From positions 1-45,938 of the forward strand of contig JAIDTL010000050.1 of NCBI GenBank assembly GCA_029060725.1: a stretch of 45,938 bases of DNA, written 5' to 3'. The translations under genes and the position numbers were made by a program. Below the pieces are notes generated by a model. It did no database searches and had not been told where the DNA came from. It saw only the letters and a list, made by a program, of their open reading frames with translations. Origin of the DNA: Muribaculaceae bacterium. Lineage in GTDB: Bacteria; Bacteroidota; Bacteroidia; Bacteroidales; Muribaculaceae. This document shows, in pieces, positions 1-8,882 of the stretch (its first letter is position 1; each line of letters starts with the position of its first letter).

Positions 1-160
1 GACAACATCTGTGCTGAGAAGATCCGAGCCAATATAATACCAAAGTATAAATCCAAGTCTCTCATCCCATATTGTCATACCTAAAGGATAGCTTTCGAGA
101 ATAATTAATTCTGTGAAAATCTGCCAGTTCTTGCGCTTTGATAAGTTCTGAGCCTAACAT
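1..160 (-). other. Possible overlapping small ORFs at the left edge
   Basis: On the minus strand an ATG at 160 opens a 32-residue frame ending in TGA at 64-62. A second ATG at 65 overlaps that stop (ATGA) and stays open to the window edge, beginning MRDLDLYFGIILARIF. The ATGA overlap resembles translational coupling, so this could be the 5' end of a gene lying mostly outside the window. I recognise no family, and the evidence is only an open frame plus the overlap. Confidence 0.2.
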
Positions 161-304
161 TTAAGTTCAAGTTGGCAAAAAATATTTACTGCGATCCCCA
201 CCACCCCTGCGCCCTCTGCGTGTTCTCCATCCTAAAGTTTTTTCAACTAAATTGAAGAAGAACCCTTTTTATCGCGATAAGGCGCACCCCTCCCCAAAAT
301 CCCC

Positions 305-312
305 TATCTTTG
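305..312 (+). promoter_or_regulatory. Candidate -7 box upstream of the 301-aa gene
   Basis: TATCTTTG fits the Bacteroidetes -7 consensus TAnnTTTG. No TTTG sits 19-20 bases upstream, so this is a half-match only. It would give a leader of about 165 nt to the start at 477. Confidence 0.3.
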
Positions 313-335
313 CACCACTTATCAAACATATAATA

Positions 336-377
336 ATTAATCATTGATCGTTGATCGTTAATCATTAATCGTTAATC
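336..377. repeat. Family X short-word array (7-bp units)
   Basis: About five 7-bp units of the type ATCGTTA/ATCATTG lie just before the first gene. The same word family (AACGATTA on the other strand) recurs near 3219-3247, 16228-16256, 21361-21406 and 31990-32019, always at gene boundaries. Confidence 0.7.
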
Positions 378-476
378 CCCATGCACAATCCCCTTTCCGG
401 CTTACATTGCCCCGACTTCCGGTTCCGCCTTCAACACCGTGCTCTCTCCCACCGCTCCCTGTATCTTCCTCTCGAG

Positions 477-1382
477 ATGAAATATAATTCAAAAATCCAA
501 CGTCTTCTAAAAGGAGAATCCCTCCTTTCCGTATTCAATGCCTGTACAATAGAATCCGCCCGGCAAGCATTTGACGAACTGCGCTATTACTATGATTTCG
601 CATTCTGGGCTGCTAAAAAATATTACATCCGCGACCGCGAGGATGCCGACAACATCATACCCCTCGTCCTCAATAATTTCCAACACTATTTCATTGACAT
701 CATCCAAAAACGCTTTTACAATCAGCAATTGGGCAGATACATCATAACCAAGTCTTTTGGTAAGGTCGGTGTCACGACTTGCATTCAAGCTTATATATTA
801 TGGATGCAGACATATCGGTATTATAAGCACTCATATACCTGTTCAGCATCCGACATCAGCATCCACCCATTGAAGTCAAACCTATGCCGATACCTTCACC
901 GGGACATTGTCCCTTCTGATAAGATGATATTTATTCCCAAGGCTGGCAGAAAAGCCTTCTTCAACACCTTCCGTAGTCCCGACTACATACGTGGCATTGA
1001 CCTCGGTTATGTCCATTACGCCGACATGTCAAGATGGTACGACCCTGACGACAACAATGCATCTCGCGCCTATTCCGCTGCAACAAGTGCTGTCTTGATG
1101 AGTTTCGATACTCTTGTGATCCTCGAAGGCAACATCCCAAAAGAGGAGCAATTTCAGATGGAGAAACATCAAAGCTTCGCCATCCCTTATCACATCAGGC
1201 TCAAGCTACTTGAACACCTCACAAATAATCCATTTTTCCTCGACCATGTGGCTATGGCAAACACCCCTAATATCTTTGACTCACACCTGCTGCACATTAA
1301 CCTCGACCATACATATAAAGACTCGAAAAGAATCCGCATCCTACCTCTACCGCCAAAAGCACAGCCGATTTTTCACTCATGA
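477..1382 (+). CDS. Uncharacterised 301-aa protein
   Basis: I do not recognise this protein. The frame is open from an ATG at 381, but the first 32 residues of that version are Pro/Arg/His-rich and overlap the edge of a repeat array, so the start at 477 (MKYNSKIQRLL) is preferred. It is rich in Tyr, Phe, Asp and His, with stretches such as FDELRYYYDFAFWAAKKYY and RGIDLGYVHYADMSRWYDPD. There is no signal peptide, clear membrane segment or catalytic motif that I can name. It probably acts in the cytoplasm. It stands alone between repeat-rich gaps, with a half-consensus -7 box at 305. Its isolation and lack of a known family suggest an accessory, possibly horizontally acquired gene. Confidence 0.6.
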   Translation: MKYNSKIQRLLKGESLLSVFNACTIESARQAFDELRYYYDFAFWAAKKYYIRDREDADNIIPLVLNNFQHYFIDIIQKRFYNQQLGRYIITKSFGKVGVTTCIQAYILWMQTYRYYKHSYTCSASDISIHPLKSNLCRYLHRDIVPSDKMIFIPKAGRKAFFNTFRSPDYIRGIDLGYVHYADMSRWYDPDDNNASRAYSAATSAVLMSFDTLVILEGNIPKEEQFQMEKHQSFAIPYHIRLKLLEHLTNNPFFLDHVAMANTPNIFDSHLLHINLDHTYKDSKRIRILPLPPKAQPIFHS

Positions 1383-1510
1383 TATTCTATCGGTGTTTTC
1401 GGTTCGGTGCCAAGACCAAGGGTATTGGATTTCTGAAATCTCCCCTTTAGGAGCAGTAGGACTTTTTTGACTTTTTTGTGGGATAAGGGGATTCCCGATA
1501 AAAATGGCAC

Positions 1511-1518
1511 TAACTTTG
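1511..1518 (+). promoter_or_regulatory. Orphan -7-like box TAACTTTG
   Basis: TAACTTTG matches TAnnTTTG exactly but has no TTTG at the expected distance and no gene downstream on the plus strand before 2166. It is relevant only if the gap holds a non-coding transcript. Confidence 0.2.
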
Positions 1519-1604
1519 CATTTGGAAATCCCAATCATCGTATGCTAATCCGAAATAATCGGTACGCGTTGTGAAGCCATAATGACTTGGTGGTGCGTAT
1601 CAAT

Positions 1605-1640
1605 TATACATTATGAATTATGCATTATGAATTGATAAAG
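1605..1640. repeat. Family Y short-word array
   Basis: Repeated ATTATGAATTATGCATTATG words. The same family occurs at 10537-10570, 29398-29425 and 30163-30190. Here it lies inside the 783-bp gap 1383-2165, in which I see no convincing protein-coding frame. Confidence 0.6.
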
Positions 1641-1654
1641 GGTTTCCTCACGGA

Positions 1655-1939
1655 GGAGGACGGCTCAAATAGGCCCACTCCGCGCCTGACTCAGCGGTTC
1701 TGCTTTTCGCACTACGCATCACGCACCATGCGCAACGCAACACCCCGAAGCCCGGAAAGAGCACAATGACTTACTGCCACAAACCAATGGAGTTTCTAAT
1801 TCGCTTCTTCTCTCCAAGTCGCGAAGCCGTTTCCGCCTGCAGCCTTTGCTGCATAAAAACGAATCTCCATGACAGGTCACCGCATCAACCAATGCTGGAA
1901 CCGGTCTTGCCCTCGGGAGGACGGCTCAAATAGGCCCAC
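1655..1939 (+). repeat. 24-bp direct repeat pair flanking about 240 bp
   Basis: GGAGGACGGCTCAAATAGGC followed by CCAC occurs exactly at 1655-1678 and again at 1916-1939. The intervening DNA is GC-richer than the surroundings and contains CGCATCACGC/ATGCGCAACGC words. It could be a decayed mobile element or a repeated RNA motif; no transposase remnant is visible. Confidence 0.6.
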
Positions 1940-2108
1940 CATCGCACAGGCCGGCATCCCACATTGTATCGCTGAACGCATCACGCGCTACGCAAAACGT
2001 TGATCCTTGACCTAAAGAGTATCGACATTTGGGCCGGCGGCATGACCGTATCCGTCGCCTTATACTCCCTCGCCAAATGGTGGCGAGGACCCCCTTTAGA
2101 ATTAAAGG

Positions 2109-2156
2109 CGCGTGGCAGAGCATTACATGCTCCGCTACGCGTCTTCTCTTTTTTAA
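2109..2156 (+). terminator. Plus-strand intrinsic terminator-like hairpin
   Basis: A stem of about 14 bp (GCGTGGCAGAGCAT pairing with ATGCTCCGCTACGC, one wobble and one mismatch) has a TAC loop and is followed by TCTTCTCTTTTTT. It points rightward, although the next gene is on the minus strand and no plus-strand gene precedes it closely. It may end a transcript from the 1383-2108 gap. Confidence 0.5.
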
Positions 2157-2165
2157 TTAGCTAAC

Positions 2166-3038
2166 TTATAGATACGTAAGGGAAGGATTGGGAGTGCGAC
2201 CATCCATAAGAGGGTGGAAAAGGCCATTTGCAGACAGGAGACCCCATGTGTTGGCATTTCTGACCTTTATTGGCTCGTCTATATCGTCGGATATTTCCAA
2301 CTCATCGAAGATTGGATCTATAAGGATTCGGGCATAAGGACTGTAAAAACCCATTTTGCCGTCTTTCACCAGGACGGCGTAGCCGTTTTGATTGTAGGCT
2401 CGGTCATAGTTGCAGTCTGCGATGACCTGACCTTTCGGAGATATGACGCCTCCGTTATCATTATAATAGACAAGATAGTAGCCTCCGTTATCTTCGGCTT
2501 TGCGGTATGGTCCAGACTCTCCTCCGATCTCGGAATCAACAGCATACAGGTCCTCTCCTCTTATGATGAAGGGTGATGCGTAGATAAACGGAGAGTCGTA
2601 GGCACTGGCTTTCACAAGCTCCACAGACAGCATCTCGTCTGGGATAACATCATCAGCGAGATTGGATTCATCTATGAATTTGTGAGAGAGTTCATCTAAG
2701 ACTATATCGCGAGAGGATCGTCTGGTATTGGAATCTACAGCATTGTCATCTATGAAGATGGGTGCTATTCGGATGAAACTGTCATCGACGAAGATAGCTA
2801 GGTCTTTGTTTTCTGTAACGATTTCCTCAAGTACTGCCCTACTTTCCTCTACGATGGCTTCCTTCTCTGCGATGAGGGTATAGTCACCATAGGCGAGATG
2901 TTTGGCGATGATACGAATGATATTCCGAACGGTCTCTTCCTTGCTGCTTCCGTGGAAGATAGCGATAGGCGTTTCTGTAACTTTCCCGGTGCGTCCGTCC
3001 GGATCCTGCTCTGAGATGATGTAGTTAAATTTAGACAT
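2166..3038 (-). CDS. WG-repeat protein, 290 aa
   Basis: The C-terminal half (about residues 170-290) has degenerate WG-type repeats: GGVISPKGQVIADCNYDRAY, KDGKMGFYSPYARILIDPIF, and NTWGLLSANGLF. These beta-rich units are common in Bacteroidetes proteins of unclear role. The N-terminal ~170 residues are acidic and unrecognised (IIAKHLAYGDYTLIAEKEAI). There is no signal peptide or membrane segment, so it is probably cytoplasmic. The ATG at 3038 is the first possible start. The gene is separated by 270 bp from the next minus-strand gene upstream, so it is probably transcribed alone. Function unknown. Confidence 0.7.
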   Translation of the reverse strand: MSKFNYIISEQDPDGRTGKVTETPIAIFHGSSKEETVRNIIRIIAKHLAYGDYTLIAEKEAIVEESRAVLEEIVTENKDLAIFVDDSFIRIAPIFIDDNAVDSNTRRSSRDIVLDELSHKFIDESNLADDVIPDEMLSVELVKASAYDSPFIYASPFIIRGEDLYAVDSEIGGESGPYRKAEDNGGYYLVYYNDNGGVISPKGQVIADCNYDRAYNQNGYAVLVKDGKMGFYSPYARILIDPIFDELEISDDIDEPIKVRNANTWGLLSANGLFHPLMDGRTPNPSLTYL

Positions 3039-3121
3039 TGTTTTTGTGTAATATAAAATTGAGTTTAGAATTTCACTAATTTAAGTTTCGCTTGTTCTTG
3101 TATGTTGAAGTGCAATCCCTT

Positions 3122-3138
3122 AGCGCAGGAACTGCGCT
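3122..3138 (+). repeat. GC hairpin AGCGCAG-GAA-CTGCGCT followed by T4
   Basis: A perfect 7-bp inverted repeat with a GAA loop and TTTT on the plus strand. Both flanking genes are on the minus strand, so it does not terminate an obvious transcript and may be a REP-like hairpin. The rest of the gap 3039-3308 holds a family X patch (3219-3247) and a CTTTGCGCCTTTGCGTGAG word. Confidence 0.4.
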
Positions 3139-3308
3139 TTTTCTCTGCGCACTCCGGGCGATGCGTAGCAGCCCGCAATCATTGCGTGCTTGCCAAAACC
3201 AAGTCGGGAAGCTATAATTGATTGTTAATCGTTTATTGTTAATAGTTTCTCAGCGAGCCCTTTGCGCCTTTGCGTGAGTTATTTAGTACTTGCGAAACTT
3301 GAATAAAG

Positions 3309-5048
3309 TTACAGACGCGATGAGATATTTCGGCGATAGATGGAGTGCCCGGATTGGGAGAGGAGCGTTTGAATACGAGCGATTCGCTGAGTCTGGGTTG
3401 CGTCTGTGTCTGAGACCGCATTAGAAAGATCTTCCTTGATGTCGAATGATCCGATACCAGTTACGGGAAGGTATTCTTCCCAGTGGACAGGAACTTGATG
3501 GTAGCGTCCGTCTCCGCCATATTTCTCGACGTAGGTGGTGCGAGGCTCTGTGCGGAATCCATAGGCACGGACCTGAATTGTGGCTTCTGCACTATCCGAG
3601 GAATCATCTACTGATTTTTCAGTTTTGAGTATACAGTCAGTGACACAGTCTGGGTGTTTAAATCTGTTTACTCCCCAAAAGTTTGCGAGTGCTTCGTGTT
3701 CCCAATAGGCGCTTTCTCGTTTCATATCTCTACCGTAGATATTTTCGTGTGAACGAATTTGCTGATACATAGGCACTGCGAGTAAAGGAGCAAATGCGAA
3801 GTAGATAGCGCGGAAATGAGCGGCGTTGATTCGACAAAAGTCTTCTGCCGCGCGGTCAAAATTATAGCTTTGATATTGTGCCGGATTCATATCCATTTCC
3901 TCAGCTTGCATGTGGTCGGCAATGATTATGTTGATCATACGTGATTTTTCAAAGTCAAAGTCGTCACCGAAGCCTTCTGATTTATCTTCAAGGATGCTCA
4001 TGATACTGTTTTGAGCAAGAGGTGTGAAGAGGAGGGCGAATTGCTGATTGTTGTTACGATTCGATGTATCGAAGGCAATTTCGAAATCTTCGTTTGTCAT
4101 CATCGCATAGTCAGCCTTCATATCCCGAGCCTTGTGTTTGAGCGAAACTTTTTTCGCCCATTTTCCTACTCCGGTTTTTGACATAAAGTTGCCTTTAGTG
4201 CGAAGGAAGGTAAGATCAGGAGCAGCAGTGTTGCCGTAAATCAGCCTCGTCTTTTTATAATATTCGGGCACCGGGCGTTTGATAGTGGCTGTAAGAGTCT
4301 CGGAGCGACGTTCTGTTCGATATTTTCCGTCAGATCCACGAACGGTTTCTGTCCATTCGATGGTCAGTTTGCCTGTGTATTCTTTTTCGCCCCACTCCAT
4401 TTTTTTAGTGCGGCAGATCACAAAGGGATTACCGTTGATTAGGCCTGAATGGGAGAAGAGTACAGATCGCTCAGCATTGAATGATTCGTCCCAGCCATAG
4501 ATAACTTTGAGGTCTTCGAGGCGCTGAGTTGTGAAGAATGGGTCAAACTCGAGGCGAGGAACGGTCCTCGTCATCATTCTCGTGAATATTTCCCAGTCGT
4601 AGAGACTATTGAGCGGAGCCATCTGTTGCCATGCGGACTCAAGGAGGGCATCATGGTAAGACTGCTTATTATCTCTATCGGCCTTGAGGGATTTTAGCTT
4701 GGGATGAACCTTACTAAGTAATCCCCAAAGCGAAACCAGTACACAAGCAAGAAGACCTATCCCTTGACCGGGATTGTCATGGGTGAAACCTATAATGGAA
4801 AATATCACACCCGCTATAACGACAAGCCAAAGGATCACGCATAGAATTGTCCAGTGGGTAATTTGTCTGTTGAGACGTCTAATTGCACCTACTGTGTCCT
4901 CTATATCCGCACAGGTTTTGCGATTGAGTTCCACATTGACATCAGCTTCAGCAGCCACTTGGGCAAATGTAGACTCGCAAACAGATTTAAATTTTTCTTT
5001 GAAAACGTTGACGTATTCGTCAAGCGGATCGTAGATGTCGTTTTTCAT
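3309..5048 (-). CDS. Large membrane protein paired with LemA, 579 aa
   Basis: The cytoplasmic N-terminus (~1-80) is followed by two close hydrophobic helices (about 85-130: ILCVILWLVVIAGVIFSIIG and GIGLLACVLVSLWGLL) and then a long soluble domain. That domain contains ERSVLFSHSGLINGNPFVIC, RLIYGNTAAPDLTFLR, FALLFTPLAQNSIMSIL and DGRYHQVPVHWEEYLPV. From memory these motifs belong to a family found beside LemA genes in Firmicutes and Mycoplasma-type bacteria, with no assigned function. The ATG overlaps the lemA stop by one base (TGATG on the minus strand), implying translational coupling and a shared complex. The frame is intact and has no signal peptide. Confidence 0.75.
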   Translation of the reverse strand: MKNDIYDPLDEYVNVFKEKFKSVCESTFAQVAAEADVNVELNRKTCADIEDTVGAIRRLNRQITHWTILCVILWLVVIAGVIFSIIGFTHDNPGQGIGLLACVLVSLWGLLSKVHPKLKSLKADRDNKQSYHDALLESAWQQMAPLNSLYDWEIFTRMMTRTVPRLEFDPFFTTQRLEDLKVIYGWDESFNAERSVLFSHSGLINGNPFVICRTKKMEWGEKEYTGKLTIEWTETVRGSDGKYRTERRSETLTATIKRPVPEYYKKTRLIYGNTAAPDLTFLRTKGNFMSKTGVGKWAKKVSLKHKARDMKADYAMMTNEDFEIAFDTSNRNNNQQFALLFTPLAQNSIMSILEDKSEGFGDDFDFEKSRMINIIIADHMQAEEMDMNPAQYQSYNFDRAAEDFCRINAAHFRAIYFAFAPLLAVPMYQQIRSHENIYGRDMKRESAYWEHEALANFWGVNRFKHPDCVTDCILKTEKSVDDSSDSAEATIQVRAYGFRTEPRTTYVEKYGGDGRYHQVPVHWEEYLPVTGIGSFDIKEDLSNAVSDTDATQTQRIARIQTLLSQSGHSIYRRNISSRL

Positions 5049-5794
5049 CAGAAGAATTTTGCACGAGCCATCTCGCGGGTTTCATTCGAAACAGTGAAAG
5101 GAATACGGGTGGTATAGCCCTGCTTTGCAGCGACAATCATCTTCGTGGGCCATGAGAAGATGTCGGTGTTCCACTGTGTCACACGGCTGTTATATACAGT
5201 TCTGGCAGCCGTTATTTCGCGCTGTAGATAATTATTTTGTTGCATCGCGTCCGCAATGGCATTATGGGCTTTAAGCTCGGGGTAAGCTTCCACTTGAGGA
5301 AACAGTCGGCCGAATGCAGAGTTTACCTGCTCCACTACCTCATTTCTATTGGATTCGTCTACCCTACCGCCACTGCGTAGTGCTGCTACGGCGGTCATTA
5401 CCGTGGAGTCGAGCTCTATAGCACGATTCACCAGGCCTACAACGTTTTGGAGAATCTGAACGCGCTGCTCAAGATAATTATCAATGTTTGAGGCTTCGGC
5501 TTGGATTTTCTGTTCCAGTTGTTGAAAATAATTCTTGGCGTTTATCTTCAAAAAAATGAAAATTACTCCGGGAAGTATGCCGACAAGGCAACCAATGAGA
5601 ATGGTCTTTCCAGGATCATCCACATCGCCTACAAGAGCATAAATGATTACAAGAATAGGAATAGTTATCCAAAGTGCGATTTCAAACAGTGTAGAGCCAA
5701 ATCCTACTTCCACAGGGAGCTGACGATTGATTACTCTTACGTCTTGACCCTGATCATTGACCGGACCGGTCATTTCATCTAATAAATTAGCCAT
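5048..5794 (-). CDS. lemA: LemA family protein, 248 aa
   Basis: Two membrane helices near the N-terminus (~residues 36-82: LFEIALWITIPILVIIYALV and ILIGCLVGILPGVIFIFLKI) precede the LemA coiled domain. Diagnostic motifs are the heptad-rich QLEQKIQAEASNIDNYLEQR, then AYPELKAHNAIADAMQQN, and YNSRVTQWNTDIFSWPTKMI near the end. LemA proteins are membrane-anchored helical bundles of uncertain function. The family normally has one N-terminal helix, so the longer hydrophobic region is unusual. It is first in a two-gene unit. TAATTTTG at 5828-5821 (minus) fits a -7 box, but no -33 TTTG is seen. The upstream gap 5795-6053 contains nothing else I recognise. Confidence 0.88.
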   Translation of the reverse strand: MANLLDEMTGPVNDQGQDVRVINRQLPVEVGFGSTLFEIALWITIPILVIIYALVGDVDDPGKTILIGCLVGILPGVIFIFLKINAKNYFQQLEQKIQAEASNIDNYLEQRVQILQNVVGLVNRAIELDSTVMTAVAALRSGGRVDESNRNEVVEQVNSAFGRLFPQVEAYPELKAHNAIADAMQQNNYLQREITAARTVYNSRVTQWNTDIFSWPTKMIVAAKQGYTTRIPFTVSNETREMARAKFF

Positions 5795-6053
5795 CTTTTG
5801 ATTAGTATTTAGAGGTTATACAAAATTAATCTTACACTGAGAATTGATTCCGGCTTGTAGGATTCGCAATCTAATCTTTCTTCACGAAATATACTGATTA
5901 GAAATTTTACGAATTTTTATCACCTTCGACAAACCTGCTGACGCATTTCAAATGAGTTTTGTAATGCAAAAATATAGACTTTTTTTGAAAAATCCTAGCT
6001 TTTTATTGTCCATATTGTCCATAACCGAATTACACACACAAAGCTGCAAATAT

Positions 6054-6086
6054 AAAAAAGCGTGCAGCTATATGTGCTACACGCTT
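6054..6086 (-). terminator. Terminator of the cyd operon
   Basis: Read on the minus strand, AAGCGTGTAGC and GCTGCACGCTT form an 11-bp stem (one G-U) around a 7-nt loop, followed by T6. It lies about 65 bp past the cydB stop, as expected for the end of the operon. Confidence 0.85.
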
Positions 6087-6102
6087 AATGCTTTTAGGGC
6101 GC

Positions 6103-6147
6103 AGGCTGGACTTGCTTTAGCTTGGGCGAAGCCAAAGCCTGCTTTCC
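6103..6147 (-). repeat. Family D REP-like element after cydB (variant)
   Basis: Starting 3 nt after the cydB stop, the minus strand reads GGAAAGCAGGCTTTGGC and closes with CAGCCTGCGC. The outer arms GCAGGCT/AGCCTGC are perfect. The middle is longer than in the copies after purT and the peptidase gene and holds a second inverted repeat. Confidence 0.6.
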
Positions 6148-6150
6148 ATA

Positions 6151-7284
6151 TTAGTAGGAGTGGGGATCTTCTTCGATGTCTTGGGGGGTCATCGGGGTGG
6201 CGTTCATCTTGCTCCAGACGTACCAGATGTAGAGGATTACGACGGGGACAAGCAAGGATACCCAGGACATTACTGTCAATGTGAATTGTGTGCTGCTGCT
6301 GTTGGCAATCGTAAGGGAAGACTGTGGATCGGTGAGCGAGGGCATGTAGCTTGTGTTGTTGTAGGCGAGGTCGCACAAGAGGCTTACGATGGTGATGATG
6401 GTGCCTATACCTGTCCACCATATTCCACCTTTGTATTCCTTCTTGAAGGCTGTCAACGCATATCCTACAAGCACGAGTACTACACCTATTAGCAACGCTG
6501 CAAGTATCCACCACATTTCAATCAAGTTTATAGCATATTTGTATTCTACTGCCACTACCTGTCCGTTGGCATCCACTGTGTAACCATTTGCTGTTAGCAC
6601 TACCCAAAGAAGAGCAAGGAAGAGTACTACAAAGATGAGACCATTCAAGAGAGCTTTAATTCTCAAGGCATTGAACACCTTCGGTCCATCGTCGATGGAA
6701 TTCATCAGATAGAGGGCTGCATTCATGCGCGCGAGGAAGAAGAGTGTGAAACCTACCAGAAGATTCTTCCAGCTTGCGATAGCCTCAAGTCCATGTGTGG
6801 AAGCCCATACTGAGATGACGGGTGAGTTGCCGTCGAGGATGTTGCCGCGAGTTACGGTGAATTCACCTCCGAAGAACAGAATACCCACTGCCACGCCAAT
6901 AAGCACGCAACCTACAACGCCATTGATGAGAAGGAAAGCATCGTATGTGCCTGTTCCATAGAGATTGCCTGTCTTGCGACGGAATTCATAGCTGACAGCC
7001 TGCAGAACGAAGCTGAAGAGGATTGCCATCCAGAGCCAGTAGGCACCGCCAAACGATGTAGAATAAAAGAGGGGGAAGGATGCAAAGAAAGCTCCGCCAA
7101 ACACCACAAGAGTGGTAAAGGTAAGTTCCCATTTGCGACCGAGTGAGTTTACTATAAGGTTCTTAGCCATCGAACCGCGGGTCTCGAGCAAAAGGCTCTG
7201 ACCACCCTGTACGAACAGCATGAATACGAGGACTCCTCCGAGCACTGCTATAAGAAGCCACCAATATATTTGTAATGTTTCCAT
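6151..7284 (-). CDS. cydB: Cytochrome bd ubiquinol oxidase subunit II
   Basis: This 377-aa integral membrane subunit partners CydA in the bd-type quinol oxidase, which reduces O2 with high affinity in the inner membrane. About eight or nine hydrophobic helices are visible, starting WWLLIAVLGGVLVFMLFVQG. The family-typical FVQGGQSLL motif and YEFRRKTGN after helix 3 are present. Length is normal for CydB. The ATG at 7284 lies 33 bp after the cydA stop, and the pair is followed by a strong terminator. In otherwise anaerobic Bacteroidales this oxidase supports nanoaerobic respiration and oxygen removal. Confidence 0.95.
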   Translation of the reverse strand: METLQIYWWLLIAVLGGVLVFMLFVQGGQSLLLETRGSMAKNLIVNSLGRKWELTFTTLVVFGGAFFASFPLFYSTSFGGAYWLWMAILFSFVLQAVSYEFRRKTGNLYGTGTYDAFLLINGVVGCVLIGVAVGILFFGGEFTVTRGNILDGNSPVISVWASTHGLEAIASWKNLLVGFTLFFLARMNAALYLMNSIDDGPKVFNALRIKALLNGLIFVVLFLALLWVVLTANGYTVDANGQVVAVEYKYAINLIEMWWILAALLIGVVLVLVGYALTAFKKEYKGGIWWTGIGTIITIVSLLCDLAYNNTSYMPSLTDPQSSLTIANSSSTQFTLTVMSWVSLLVPVVILYIWYVWSKMNATPMTPQDIEEDPHSY

Positions 7285-7317
7285 TGTTTTCAGTTTTTGA
7301 GTTGTGGAGTTATGAGA

Positions 7318-8859
7318 TTATTCGGTGATTTCTTTATTGGTGCCTTTCTTGACTTCATTGACCATAATTGAGATTTCAGCTGCAATGAGAGCTGCAAAGA
7401 CAATGGCAAAGAGCCAGAATGTGAGCTGAACCGATTCTGCTGTCACAGCTGATACGGCTGCCTGAACAGGAAGAATATCCTGGATGGTCCATGGCTGACG
7501 TCCTACTTCCGCTACAATCCAACCGGCTTCGCTACAGATCCACACCACAGGGATACTGAGAATGCCGACCCAGCGTGCAAGACGAGTATCAAACCAAACA
7601 GGTTTCTTATACACAATGAATAGTGCCACCAAGAGGAACAGCAGCAGATAACCTCCGGCAATCACCATTATATGGAAAGCATAGAAAGTAAGGGCTACCG
7701 GCGGAACCGCATCCTCCGGAGAATTGAAATAACCATAACCAAAGAATGAATAGTTGGCTTTGATTCTCTCAAGTGCATTTGCAAGCGCTGCTTCATCGCC
7801 AGCCTTGCGGGCAGCCTCATAGTCACGAAGAGCCTGCTGAGCTGCCTTACCAATCTCTATTCTCTGAGCGTAGCTAATAGTATTGATTGTGTCGCCCTGC
7901 GGAGTCAATGCAACGCCGTCGATGAGATCGTCGATACCGGGAACGAAGCTATTGGCATCATGATTGGCAAGTATGGAAAGTCCTTTGGGGATAGCAATCT
8001 TACACTTGACGTCTCTTTCCTTTTCATCTACGATACCGAAACCAATAAGCTCCTGACCTATCTCGCCACGATAGAGACCCTCCATGGCGGCAAGTTTCAT
8101 AGGCTGAACGCGTGCTACCTGAACAGCGGAACCATCACCTGTCCACATCGTGAAAACCATACCGATGAGACCAATCCAACCTGCAACTTTCACAGAATCT
8201 TTAGCCATCTGCATGTTCTTGCCTTTGGCTGCGATGATACAACTAACACCAATTACGAAAACAGATGCGAGCACCCAACCGCTTGTCACTGCATGGAAGA
8301 ATTTGTTGATAGCCACCGGAGAAGTAGCGACAGCTATGAAATCAGACATCACATTGCGCATCTGATCGGGGTCAAATTCCATTCCGACGGGATATTGCAT
8401 CCAAGCATTGGCGATGAGAATCCAAAGAGCTGAAAGGGAAACGCCAATTGCTACGAGCCAAGTTGATGTGAGGTGAAAACCTGCCGATACCTTCTTCCAA
8501 CCGAAGAACATAACGGCGAAGAAGGTAGCTTCCATAAAGAAGGCAAGAAGCCCTTCTATGGCAAGTGGAGCTCCAAAGATATCGCCTACAAACCAGCTGT
8601 AGTTCGACCAGTTGGTACCGAACTCAAATTCAAGGATGATACCGGTAGCGACACCAATTGCAAAATTGATGGCAAATAGAGTCATCCAGAATTTCGTTGT
8701 CTTAAGCCATTTCTCGGATTTGGTGCGATAATAAATCGTCTCCATTACGGCTACGATGAGGCTTATTCCGATCGTCAGCGGAACAAAAAGCCAGTGGACT
8801 ATGGCGGTCAATGCGAACTGAAGTCGCGACCAGTCGACTACTTGAATTAAATCTTCCAT
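7318..8859 (-). CDS. cydA: Cytochrome bd ubiquinol oxidase subunit I
   Basis: This is the 513-aa heme-binding subunit. It opens with SRLQFALTAIVHWLFVPLT, carrying the high-spin heme ligand H22 (E. coli H19). H189 in NKFFHAVTSGW and M398 in FHIMVIAGG correspond to the low-spin heme b558 ligands. E102 and E110 in the IEGLLAFFME helix correspond to the proton-path glutamates. GRQPW near the C-terminus is also diagnostic. The quinol-binding Q-loop region (~250-335) is of the short type. It is co-directional with the DUF4492 gene 103 bp upstream and with cydB downstream. The start at 8859 aligns with the E. coli N-terminus. Confidence 0.97.
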   Translation of the reverse strand: MEDLIQVVDWSRLQFALTAIVHWLFVPLTIGISLIVAVMETIYYRTKSEKWLKTTKFWMTLFAINFAIGVATGIILEFEFGTNWSNYSWFVGDIFGAPLAIEGLLAFFMEATFFAVMFFGWKKVSAGFHLTSTWLVAIGVSLSALWILIANAWMQYPVGMEFDPDQMRNVMSDFIAVATSPVAINKFFHAVTSGWVLASVFVIGVSCIIAAKGKNMQMAKDSVKVAGWIGLIGMVFTMWTGDGSAVQVARVQPMKLAAMEGLYRGEIGQELIGFGIVDEKERDVKCKIAIPKGLSILANHDANSFVPGIDDLIDGVALTPQGDTINTISYAQRIEIGKAAQQALRDYEAARKAGDEAALANALERIKANYSFFGYGYFNSPEDAVPPVALTFYAFHIMVIAGGYLLLFLLVALFIVYKKPVWFDTRLARWVGILSIPVVWICSEAGWIVAEVGRQPWTIQDILPVQAAVSAVTAESVQLTFWLFAIVFAALIAAEISIMVNEVKKGTNKEITE

Positions 8860-8882
8860 GGGTTTATTTTAGTTTTTAAGTT

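Noticed and set aside
1926..2123. Minus-strand 65-codon frame in the first large gap
   Set aside because: Arg/Cys/Ser-rich composition and overlap with a direct repeat and terminator; no protein-like pattern.
3239..3421. Short minus-strand frame at the end of the LemA partner gene
   Set aside because: Overlaps the real coding sequence in another frame and extends into a repeat patch.
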